A DNA stretch of 20,896 nt from an uncultured Fibrobacter sp. (lineage in GTDB: Bacteria; Fibrobacterota; Fibrobacteria; Fibrobacterales; Fibrobacteraceae): NCBI GenBank assembly GCA_937891805.1, contig CALATK010000064.1:1-20896 (forward strand). The letters are read 5' to 3'. The position numbers and the translations under genes were made by a program. The number at the start of each line of letters is the position of its first letter. The stretch's first letter is position 1. Shown piece after piece: positions 14,494-20,896 of this stretch. The notes below the pieces were generated by a model. The model did no database searches. It was not told where the DNA came from and saw only the letters and a list, made by a program, of their open reading frames with translations.

Positions 14494-15705
14494 TTATTCA
14501 AGCGGAACGAGCCACATGGGAATCAGGTCCACATCGGCAATCTTTTCGGCCGTATCGTCCTTCGGATTGTAGCGGTAGTAGGCGTTGCCGTCCTTGGTAG
14601 AAACCGCAAAGACAACCGTCCCGTCATTCTCAATAACCTTACCAAAAGAAGCCCAGCTAGAAGAAAGGTCGATGGGCAGAGCCTTGATGGTCTTCTTGGC
14701 AAGGTCAAGCTGCACTGGCTTGCATGTCGGATTGTAATAGTCTTCTTCAGAGGTCCAAGATTTCTTCAAGTCTTCCATCACGTTCAAGAAGGAATAGACA
14801 ACAGAGCCTTCGTTGTTGGAGAACGGAGCGAGATACTTGAACACGCCCTTCTTTGTCAGGTCCTTGATTTCGACTTCATCGGAGATATTCCAGACGTAGC
14901 CCTTGTCAAATTCCTTTTCGCCCACCTTGATGCGGAGGAATCCATCTTTTTGACCGGGGCCGTAACCCCAAGAGGCGTTGGAGTAGGTGTAGATGTAATT
15001 GTCAACTACGATAAAGGCGTGATTCTCGCTGTCGTCAAGAGAACCCACAGCGGCCACGCGGTCATCCTTGGCAACGGCAATCACTTCGTCTTTTTCTACG
15101 TCAATGATGGCGACTTGGGCCACATCACCTGTGGCATACTCGCTCTGGTTTTGCAGCAGGCCTATATAGAGGAGTCCGTCAACTATCACGCCTGTGCTCG
15201 GAGTGACCGATGTTGCAGTCTTGTCTTTGTACTTGGCAAGATTGATGGAACCGGTAACTTTCATGGTCTTTGGATTGAAAATCACCAAGGAATCCATCAT
15301 GCCCGCAATGTAGCCCTTCTCCTTGTCGACAAAGAAAAGGTGAGCTGCCCAGGCACCAGCCAACGTAATAGAGCCTTCCTTTTTGCCAATTTTGTCACCT
15401 TCGATAGCGTAGCGAGTGATGCTTCCTACGTCCAGATCCATAATGAATGCGGAACCGTCAAAATAGGCGGCACCTGCGCGGTTGCCCACTTCGATGTAGT
15501 CCTTGCCAACGTCTTGTGTGTTGTCAAGGCTCACGATACCGATGAAGATGTTATCTTGGGCGGCTGCGGCATGAATGTATTTGCCATTGCCGGCAGCGCC
15601 GCCATTTTCGCCATTGGCAGAAGAAGAGGAATCGTCACCGCAAGCAGTGAGCATGGCGACTGATGTCAATGCCGCAGTAAGGGTAGTGAGAATTTTGGAT
15701 TTCAT
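14494..15705 (-). CDS. Exported lipoprotein, beta-propeller-like (DUF4374/XusB-like candidate)
   Basis: A 403-residue lipoprotein: signal peptide with lipobox LTAC and lipidated Cys22. A flexible acidic and Ser-rich linker (GDDSSSSANGENGGAAGN) follows. The mature part has repeated short blade-like units such as GKYIHAAAAQDNIFIGIVSL, GSITRYAIEGDKIG, TPSTGVIVDGLLYIGLLQN and GNAYYRYNPKDDTAEKIADV, the look of a beta-propeller. In Bacteroidota, DUF4374 lipoproteins such as XusB sit next to a TonB receptor and capture siderophores at the cell surface. The position just upstream of a receptor fits that role; the homology is suspected, not proven. Acidic residues after the Cys would fit surface export as in Bacteroidota. 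The ATG at 15705 is preceded by CAGGAG; a longer frame adds 48 unlikely residues. It is divergent from the araC-type gene. Confidence 0.7.
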   Translation of the reverse strand: MKSKILTTLTAALTSVAMLTACGDDSSSSANGENGGAAGNGKYIHAAAAQDNIFIGIVSLDNTQDVGKDYIEVGNRAGAAYFDGSAFIMDLDVGSITRYAIEGDKIGKKEGSITLAGAWAAHLFFVDKEKGYIAGMMDSLVIFNPKTMKVTGSINLAKYKDKTATSVTPSTGVIVDGLLYIGLLQNQSEYATGDVAQVAIIDVEKDEVIAVAKDDRVAAVGSLDDSENHAFIVVDNYIYTYSNASWGYGPGQKDGFLRIKVGEKEFDKGYVWNISDEVEIKDLTKKGVFKYLAPFSNNEGSVVYSFLNVMEDLKKSWTSEEDYYNPTCKPVQLDLAKKTIKALPIDLSSSWASFGKVIENDGTVVFAVSTKDGNAYYRYNPKDDTAEKIADVDLIPMWLVPLE

Positions 15706-15782
15706 AAATACTCCTGTAAAAATGGGGCGAGTGGTTCGCCGGTTGAATTTTGCGGAGCATTTTAGAAATGTCTTTGCGGCCC

Positions 15783-15956
15783 TTCTACTCCAAATAGCGT
15801 TATAAAAATCCAAATGGTCATGGATATTTTGCCTAAGATAACACTCCAATTGGACGATTTTGGCTCTAAAAAGGCAATCTTGTAACGAAGATTTGGCTTT
15901 ACGGGAATAAAATTAGCCTTGACAAAGATTTCAACATAAGTTAGATTTGGCTTACT
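15783..15956. promoter_or_regulatory. Shared lipoprotein/araC control region with CCAAAT/ATTTGG boxes
   Basis: TTCTACTCCAAAT (15783-15795) matches the tonB/feoA element. A second CCAAAT lies at 15810-15815. A perfect palindrome TCCAATTGGA lies at 15845-15854. Then come ATTTTGG (15857-15863) and two copies of AGATTTGGCTT (15889-15899, 15943-15953), 54 bases apart. The boxes face inwards around the central palindrome. The last copy overlaps the candidate araC -10. This looks like an operator region, perhaps for the AraC-type protein itself. The whole gap is 269 bases. Confidence 0.5.
15919..15947 (+). promoter_or_regulatory. Candidate promoter of the araC-type gene
   Basis: TTGACA (15919-15924) is a perfect -35 match, followed after 17 bases by TAGATT (15942-15947). 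The start codon is 28 bases further on. ATTAGCCT (15912-15919) and AGGCTAAT (15967-15974) form an 8-base inverted repeat that brackets the promoter. Confidence 0.6.
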
Positions 15957-15974
15957 TTTTAAGACGAGGCTAAT

Positions 15975-16811
15975 ATGCTGAATATAAAAGGTATTGAATG
16001 GCTGTACAAAATCGGGTGCTACCATACGACGCTCGCAAGGGAACCCATTCTAGTTCTCGAATTTTGCAGGAAAGGGGATATCAGTTGGGCTGGAGGTGCC
16101 CTTCCCTGTAATCAGCTGAAAGCTGGAGAATTGCTGGTTTATGACGCCTGGACTTCGGGAGCGCTGACCCGTTCTGCGGATTATTCCGGTGATCGTATTT
16201 TGTTTTATGGGGAATCCCAAAAGTATATCCGTGAACATTTTGCGGGTTTTCAAATCGATATTGAGAATCTTGCCCAAAACTTCTGCAAACCCGGTCGCCC
16301 GTTTATCGTGCACACCAAAGAAGAAGTTGTGCGAGCCTTCGAGAAGGTCGAAAACAAGTCCAAATCGGCGTTGGACGAATACGGCAAACTCGTCATTTTG
16401 GAACTTTTGTTGACCTTGAAGAATCTTGACCAGCAACGCGAATACGTTTGTCGCGAATATAATCTGTCTTCGTTACAGATTGAAAAAATTTACTGCGTCC
16501 GTTCGTTCATCTGCGAGAACATGGACAGTCATTTTACCATCGAAGAACTTTCCGACAAGTTTGACATGCCGCCTACCGCAATGAAGCTTTGCTTCAAGAA
16601 TGTTTTTGGAATGCCCGTTTTTACTTATGCACGCCACGAACGCATGAAACTGGCCGCCAAGCAACTTCGCGAATGCGACCGTGGGATTCTCGAGATCGCT
16701 GGCGAAGTCGGTTACAATAACGGGAGCAAGTTTGCCCACGCCTTCCAGGACGTGATGGGCATGACCCCCAAGGAATACAGGAAAAAATACAGACTCACGA
16801 ATGTAGCATGA
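15975..16811 (+). CDS. AraC-family transcriptional regulator
   Basis: A 278-residue DNA-binding regulator. The C-terminal about 100 residues hold the two AraC helix-turn-helix units: the first at about 188-209 (FTIEELSDKFDMPPTAMKLC), the second at about 237-258 (ILEIAGEVGYNNGSKFAHAF). The family-typical MGMTPKEYRKKYR closes the domain. The N-terminal about 160 residues, presumably ligand sensing, are not assignable to a known binding fold. Position between the receptor/lipoprotein operon and the ABC pair matches AraC-type activators of siderophore uptake such as YbtA, so a chelate-responsive regulator is likely. GAGG lies 5 bases before the ATG. Its own promoter overlaps an ATTTGG box, which suggests autoregulation. 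Confidence 0.87.
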   Translation: MLNIKGIEWLYKIGCYHTTLAREPILVLEFCRKGDISWAGGALPCNQLKAGELLVYDAWTSGALTRSADYSGDRILFYGESQKYIREHFAGFQIDIENLAQNFCKPGRPFIVHTKEEVVRAFEKVENKSKSALDEYGKLVILELLLTLKNLDQQREYVCREYNLSSLQIEKIYCVRSFICENMDSHFTIEELSDKFDMPPTAMKLCFKNVFGMPVFTYARHERMKLAAKQLRECDRGILEIAGEVGYNNGSKFAHAFQDVMGMTPKEYRKKYRLTNVA

Positions 16812-16815
16812 TAAC

Positions 16816-16895
16816 AATGTGCAATGTGTAATGAGGAATGTGTAATGACAGCCCATTCTAATTTCACATCTCACATTTCACATTCAACATTTTCA
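16816..16895. repeat. Heptad inverted repeat, locus 2
   Basis: Clear seven-base units: AATGTGC, AATGTGT, AATGAGG, AATGTGT, AATGACA (16816-16850). A centre GCCCATTCTA follows. Then come ATTTCAC, ATCTCAC, ATTTCAC, ATTCAAC and ATTTTCA (16861-16895). The arms are partly complementary. It fills the gap between the araC-type gene and the first ABC gene, ending 8 bases before the ABC start codon, where a ribosome binding site would be expected. Confidence 0.8.
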
Positions 16896-16903
16896 ATTAA
16901 ACC

Positions 16904-18688
16904 ATGAAAAACACTTTCAAAAAACTCTACGCATACATGGGTTCGCGAAAACCGCTGTTCCCGCTAGCATTGATTCTCTCGGCATTGAGCGCCATCGCGG
17001 GGCTCGTGCCGTTTTTACTGATGTGGCTGATTGTCCGCGAGGTTATCTCTGGCGGCGACATGACGAACATCAAGATTTTCGACTACTCCATCGGGGCGGT
17101 TCTCGCCTCGGTCGCAAGCGTTCTGCTCTACTTTGCGGCCCTCGCCTGCTCGCACTTGGTGGCATTCAGGCTCGAAGGCGACCTGCGTCGATTCGCCATG
17201 AAAAAACTGATGTCTGCGCCACTCGGATTTTTCGACAAGAACCCGACCGGCAAACTCCGCAAGATTATTGACGACAACGCCGCGATTACGCACACCTTCA
17301 TTGCGCACCAGATGCCCGACATTTCAGGCACCATCTTGATTCCCGTCGTGGCGCTCGTGATGATGTTCAGCTTTGACTGGCGACTTGGCCTCGCCTCTTT
17401 GGTGCCTATCGCATACGCCTTGTTTATTTTGGGCACGCTTGGCCGCAGGGGAACCAAGTTCATGGAACGCTACATGCAGGCCCTCGAAGAGATGAACGCC
17501 GAAGCAGTGGAATACGTGCGCGGGATACCCGTAGTCAAGGTTTTCCAGCAGACGATTTTTTCATTCAAGAGTTTCTACAACAGCATCGCGACCTACCACA
17601 AGATGGTGACTGCCTATTCCGACAATTGGAAAGTTCCTTACTGCATCTACACGACCCTCGTGAACGGCTTCGTACTGTTCCTGGTGCCGACGGCAGCGCT
17701 CATTATCGGTAACGACGGCGATGTAAAACTCACCATCGTGAACATGATGATTTACGTGCTGGTGACGCCGCTATTTTCGCAGTGCGTCATGCGCAGCATG
17801 TACCTAAGCAACGCTACGAACCAGGCGGGACTTGCCATTGACCGCATCAACGATATTGCACGCACCAAGGATTTGGAAGTTTGTGAAAATCCCGTACCGA
17901 TGCAAAAATTCGATGTAGAATTCCGGAACGTGAACTTCACCTACCCCGATACCGACAAACAGGTACTGAGCGACATTTCGCTCTCGGTACCGGCGGGCCA
18001 TACGGTAGCACTTGTCGGGCCTTCGGGCGGCGGCAAGAGTACGATTGCAAAACTCCTGCCACGATTCTTCGATGTCGATAGCGGCGAGATTACCATTGGC
18101 GGTGTTCCCGTAAAGCAGATTGACCCGAAGGAACTGATGAAGAACGTTTCGTTCGTGTTCCAGAATACGCGCCTTTTCAAGATGAGCATTCTGGACAACA
18201 TTCGCTACGGCATGCCCGACGCGACTCTCGAGCAGGTAAACAAGGCGCTTGATCTTGCGCAGTGCCGCGAAATCATCGACAAGTTGCCCGGCGGTATTGA
18301 TACTGTTATCGGGAGCAAGGGAACTTATCTTTCGGGTGGCGAGCAGCAGCGAGTGGTGCTTGCGCGCGCTATCTTGAAAAACGCCCCCATCGTGGTGCTC
18401 GACGAGGCGACCGCCTTTGCAGACCCCGAAAATGAACGCCTGATTCAAGAAGCCTTGCACAAGCTTGCCGCCGGCAAGACCGTTCTGATGATTGCCCACA
18501 GGCTTACAAGCGTGGTGAACGCCGACCAGATTATCGTTGTGGAAGATGGCGAAATCGCTGAACGCGGAACGCACAGCGAATTACTTGAAAAGAACGGCAT
18601 TTATGCCAAGATGTGGGCCGAATACCAGCAGTCCGTCACGTGGACCCTCGACAATTCCAAGAATAATGAAGGAGGCGAAAATGTATAA
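16904..18688 (+). CDS. ABC transporter permease/ATPase, siderophore-importer type (YbtP/IrtA-like), first subunit
   Basis: A half-transporter of 594 residues: an N-terminal six-helix membrane domain (about 1-310) fused to an ATPase domain. Walker A is GPSGGGKST (372-380), signature LSGGE (476-480), Walker B IVVLDE (496-501), then the D-loop variant ATAFADPENE and the switch-His segment AHRLTS. I recall the AFADPE form in the exporter-fold importers YbtPQ/IrtAB, which bring ferric siderophores through the inner membrane. The second subunit follows with an 8-base overlap, so they form a heterodimer. The context (AraC regulator, TonB receptor) supports import of a ferric chelate, but export cannot be excluded from sequence, since the fold is that of exporters. 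The ATG at 16904 has no Shine-Dalgarno sequence because the heptad repeat abuts it. Confidence 0.82.
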   Translation: MKNTFKKLYAYMGSRKPLFPLALILSALSAIAGLVPFLLMWLIVREVISGGDMTNIKIFDYSIGAVLASVASVLLYFAALACSHLVAFRLEGDLRRFAMKKLMSAPLGFFDKNPTGKLRKIIDDNAAITHTFIAHQMPDISGTILIPVVALVMMFSFDWRLGLASLVPIAYALFILGTLGRRGTKFMERYMQALEEMNAEAVEYVRGIPVVKVFQQTIFSFKSFYNSIATYHKMVTAYSDNWKVPYCIYTTLVNGFVLFLVPTAALIIGNDGDVKLTIVNMMIYVLVTPLFSQCVMRSMYLSNATNQAGLAIDRINDIARTKDLEVCENPVPMQKFDVEFRNVNFTYPDTDKQVLSDISLSVPAGHTVALVGPSGGGKSTIAKLLPRFFDVDSGEITIGGVPVKQIDPKELMKNVSFVFQNTRLFKMSILDNIRYGMPDATLEQVNKALDLAQCREIIDKLPGGIDTVIGSKGTYLSGGEQQRVVLARAILKNAPIVVLDEATAFADPENERLIQEALHKLAAGKTVLMIAHRLTSVVNADQIIVVEDGEIAERGTHSELLEKNGIYAKMWAEYQQSVTWTLDNSKNNEGGENV

Positions 18689-20414
18689 GTGGGTTCAGAA
18701 TACTTTTGCTCTTTCGGAAGAAGGCTCGCGCACGTTTGTCCGTGGCGTCGTCTGGACATTCCTGCACTTTGTTTCGCTTATGTTCCCGATGATGATGCTC
18801 TTTTATTTTTTGATGGAGCAGATGGGCGTCGGTGAATTTGCAGGCAAGACTCCGCACGGGACCTTGTTCTATGTAGGAATCGCGGTGGTCCTGTTTGTCG
18901 TGATGCTTGTCATTTACAGGTTCTCGTACAGCGCCACCTACGATAGCGTGTACGACGAAAGCATGCGCCGTCGCGTCTCGATTGCCGAAAAGCTCCGCAA
19001 GTTGCCACTCTCGTTCTTTGGCAAAAAGAACCTTTCAGACTTGACTTCGACCATCATGGACGATTGCAACGCACTCGAAATGATTTTCTCGCATGCGGTG
19101 CCGGAACTTTTCGCCGCTATCGGAAGCGTCACCATAATCGGAATCATGCTGTTCTGCTACAACTGGAAAATGTCTATCGCGCTTTTCTGGGTGGTACCCG
19201 CAGCAGCATTGCTCATTGCGCTTTCCAAGAAAATTCAGGATCGATGGTTCGAAAATTCATATAACGCCCGCCGCGTGATTATGGAAGATATCCAGGAAGG
19301 TCTCGAAAACGTGCAGGAAATCCGCTCGTACTCGGGTGAAACCGCCTACCTCAATCATTTCGACAAGGACTGCATCAAATACGAAAAATCGCAGATGGAT
19401 TCCGACGTGAAGGTGGGTTCATTCCTGAATTCGGCACAAGGCATTCTCAAGATGGGCCTTGCCACGGTGCTGATTACTGGCGCACGCCTCTGGACCAAGG
19501 GCGAAATCGACGTGTTTACCTACCTGGTGTTCATCGTGTGCGCGGCGACTGTTTACAACCCGGTTTTCCTGGTGTTCAACAACCTCGCTGAACTGTTCTT
19601 CGTGAATGTGCGCCTGCGCCGGTTCCGCGAAATGGACCAGATGAAACCTCAGGATGGCGTAACTATATTCACTCCGCAGAATTATGATATCGAATTCAAG
19701 GATGTCGATTTCAATTACAACGAGAACAAGCAAGTCCTGAAAAAAGTTTCGTTCACGGCAAAGCAAGGTGAAATTACCGCACTTGTGGGCCCGAGCGGCA
19801 GCGGAAAGACGACTGCAGCAAAACTCGCGGCACGCTTCTGGGATATTCAAGGCGGCAAGGTGACCCTCGGCGGGCAGGACATCAGCAAGATTGACCCTGA
19901 AACGCTCCTCAAGAATTTTTCCATCGTCTTCCAGGACGTGGTGCTGTTCAATACGAGCATCAAGGACAATATCCGTATCGGCAAGCGCGATGCCAGCGAC
20001 GAAGAAATCCTGAAGGTGGCAAAACTTGCGGGCTGCGATGAATTCGTGCAGAAGATGCCGCAAGGCTATGACACTGTCATCGGCGAAAACGGAGAAACGC
20101 TCTCGGGCGGAGAACGCCAGCGAATCTCGATTGCACGCGCCTTGTTGAAAGACGCGCCCATCATCTTGCTTGACGAAGCGACCGCAAGTCTCGACGTGGA
20201 AAATGAATCCAAGATCCAGCGCGGCATTTCGCAGCTGGTGAAGGGCAAGACCGTCATCATCATTGCGCACCGCATGCGTACCATCGCAAACGCCGACAAG
20301 GTCGTGGTTCTGCAAAACGGTCACATCGTCGAAACAGGCTCCCCTGCCGAACTCAAGGCGAAAGGCGGGCTGTTCGCCCACATGTTAAAGTTACAGGAAG
20401 TAAATGAGTCTTGA
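18681..20414 (+). CDS. ABC transporter permease/ATPase, siderophore-importer type (YbtQ/IrtB-like), second subunit
   Basis: The partner half-transporter, 577 residues, with the same plan: a membrane domain, then an ATPase domain with Walker A GPSGSGKTT (370-378), signature LSGGE (474-478), Walker B IILLDEA, D-loop ASLDVENE and switch-His segment AHRMRT. All catalytic motifs are intact, so both sites of the heterodimer could be active. The start is ATG at 18681, inside the end of the upstream gene, with GGAGG six bases before it; a longer in-frame reading from 18537 lies wholly within the first subunit gene and is rejected. It is followed by a heptad-repeat element and then by a DUF3793 gene on the same strand. 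Substrate: probably a ferric siderophore or similar chelate, inferred from neighbours. Confidence 0.83.
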   Translation: MYKWVQNTFALSEEGSRTFVRGVVWTFLHFVSLMFPMMMLFYFLMEQMGVGEFAGKTPHGTLFYVGIAVVLFVVMLVIYRFSYSATYDSVYDESMRRRVSIAEKLRKLPLSFFGKKNLSDLTSTIMDDCNALEMIFSHAVPELFAAIGSVTIIGIMLFCYNWKMSIALFWVVPAAALLIALSKKIQDRWFENSYNARRVIMEDIQEGLENVQEIRSYSGETAYLNHFDKDCIKYEKSQMDSDVKVGSFLNSAQGILKMGLATVLITGARLWTKGEIDVFTYLVFIVCAATVYNPVFLVFNNLAELFFVNVRLRRFREMDQMKPQDGVTIFTPQNYDIEFKDVDFNYNENKQVLKKVSFTAKQGEITALVGPSGSGKTTAAKLAARFWDIQGGKVTLGGQDISKIDPETLLKNFSIVFQDVVLFNTSIKDNIRIGKRDASDEEILKVAKLAGCDEFVQKMPQGYDTVIGENGETLSGGERQRISIARALLKDAPIILLDEATASLDVENESKIQRGISQLVKGKTVIIIAHRMRTIANADKVVVLQNGHIVETGSPAELKAKGGLFAHMLKLQEVNES

Positions 20415-20500
20415 GTTTTGTGTAATGAGTTTTGAATTCTTATAATCGCGCCTTCGGAGCCATACTAAAAACTGACAACTCACAACTGACAACTGATAAC
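20412..20500. repeat. Heptad inverted repeat, locus 3
   Basis: Left arm: TGAGTTT, TGTGTAA, TGAGTTT, TGAATTC (20412-20439, beginning at the ABC stop codon). The centre contains GAGCCATACT. Right arm: AACTGAC, AACTCAC, AACTGAC, AACTGAT (20470-20497). The unit sequence differs from loci 1 and 2, but the 7-base period and the AGCC-AT centre are shared. It fills the gap before the DUF3793 gene. Confidence 0.7.
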
Positions 20501-20505
20501 CCAAT

Positions 20506-20896
20506 ATGACCGCACAACGTTTGATGGATTACAAATTGGTTCGCCAGTGCGCACCGACCCTTGCCGCCCGCAAAGTCGGGAGCCTCTTCTGCGTCGATAG
20601 TTTGTCGACCCATGAACCGCTTTGCGCCTTGGTCGCCCGCTGGAATCGTGACCTGAATCCATCCGGCATATACGTGCGCGTCGTTGCCGAACGCTGCGGG
20701 CGAAGTTTCGTGTACGTTTACCGACGCAACCTCTTGAAGTGTTTGTGCGAAGCCTGCGATGTCCGGCGATTCCTCGAGCAATACGATTACAAGCACTTCG
20801 ACGAAGAGAAACTCATTGCAAACCTGACGTATCGCATCGGCAAGTGTCACTGCTTTCCGCACGAAATCGGGCTTTTCTTGGGCTACCCGCTTGAAG
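20506..20896 (+). CDS. DUF3793 family protein, truncated by the window edge
   Basis: An open frame of 130 codons that runs off the right end without a stop. It begins MTAQRLMDYKLVRQCAPTLA, has a central region with several Cys (RNLLKCLCEACDVRRF), and ends in CHCFPHEIGLFLGYPLE. The PHEIGLFLGYPLED-type motif is the hallmark of DUF3793. The function is unknown. As I recall, these genes often lie next to flavodoxin or iron-uptake genes in anaerobes, which fits this place right after the ABC importer pair on the same strand. No Shine-Dalgarno sequence is seen; the start is chosen because it follows the repeat and gives the family N-terminus. The minus-strand frame over the same bases is a shadow. 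Confidence 0.8.
   Translation, partial: MTAQRLMDYKLVRQCAPTLAARKVGSLFCVDSLSTHEPLCALVARWNRDLNPSGIYVRVVAERCGRSFVYVYRRNLLKCLCEACDVRRFLEQYDYKHFDEEKLIANLTYRIGKCHCFPHEIGLFLGYPLE

Noticed and set aside
14368..15663. Plus-strand open frame of 431 codons opposite the lipoprotein gene
   Set aside because: The minus strand has a signal peptide, lipobox and ribosome binding site; the plus-strand frame has none and crosses the hairpin region.
16816..16895. Possible CRISPR array
   Set aside because: Units are 7 bases, degenerate, contiguous and inverted about a centre; there are no spacers and no cas genes.
19419..20381. Minus-strand open frame of 320 codons opposite the second ABC subunit
   Set aside because: It covers the ATPase motifs of the ABC gene in antisense and has no domain of its own.
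20440..20862. Minus-strand open frame of 140 codons at the right end
   Set aside because: It is antisense to the DUF3793 frame, which has a family motif, and its end is only translated heptad repeat.

Overview
The window looks like a chromosomal iron and metal acquisition region from a Gram-negative anaerobe. The best guess is a member of Fibrobacterota (Fibrobacter-like). This rests on general gene style, the mix of TonB-type outer-membrane uptake with FeoAB, ECF and DUF3793 genes common in gut anaerobes, and abundant short palindromic repeats reading GTCAT-CCCG..CGGG-ATCTCC. No rRNA or other marker gene is present, so the taxonomy is an inference. No tRNA, CRISPR array, transposase or integrase was seen.

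Layout. On the minus strand at the left edge lie the first codons of a heavy-metal P-type ATPase and, upstream of it, a DUF6110-like small membrane protein. Next comes a minus-strand tonB-exbB-exbD operon (664-2399). It is divergent from a plus-strand operon feoA-feoB-ECF S component-ecfT-fused ecfAA' (2505-7654). That operon ends tail to tail, with overlapping stop codons, against a long minus-strand operon whose genes read, in transcription order: a surface-type lipoprotein (14494-15705), a TonB-dependent receptor (12167-14401), an RND/MMPL transporter (9778-12153), a LolA-like periplasmic protein (8986-9768) and an outer-membrane beta-barrel (7651-8865). Divergent from the lipoprotein, on the plus strand, are an AraC-type regulator (15975-16811) and a heterodimeric ABC transporter pair of the YbtPQ/IrtAB style (16904-20414). 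A truncated DUF3793 gene runs off the right end.

How it may work together. The lipoprotein and receptor would capture and import a ferric chelate across the outer membrane, powered by TonB-ExbBD. The ABC pair and/or the ECF transporter would carry chelate or metal across the inner membrane, and FeoAB would take up ferrous iron. The RND-LolA-barrel trio would be a further envelope transport module, of unknown cargo, tied to the same operon. No siderophore synthesis genes are visible, so any siderophore would be made outside this window or scavenged.

Non-coding highlights. A 12-13 base element, TTTGGAGTAGAA, occurs three times, each time pointing at an iron gene (tonB, feoA, the lipoprotein). 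The lipoprotein/araC intergenic region holds a symmetric array of CCAAAT/ATTTGG boxes. A strong hairpin separates the lipoprotein and receptor genes. Three loci carry a 7-base-periodic inverted repeat. Seven copies of a REP-like palindrome are present, two of them translated in frame as the linker of the fused ECF ATPase. No gene-free stretch exceeds 300 bases.
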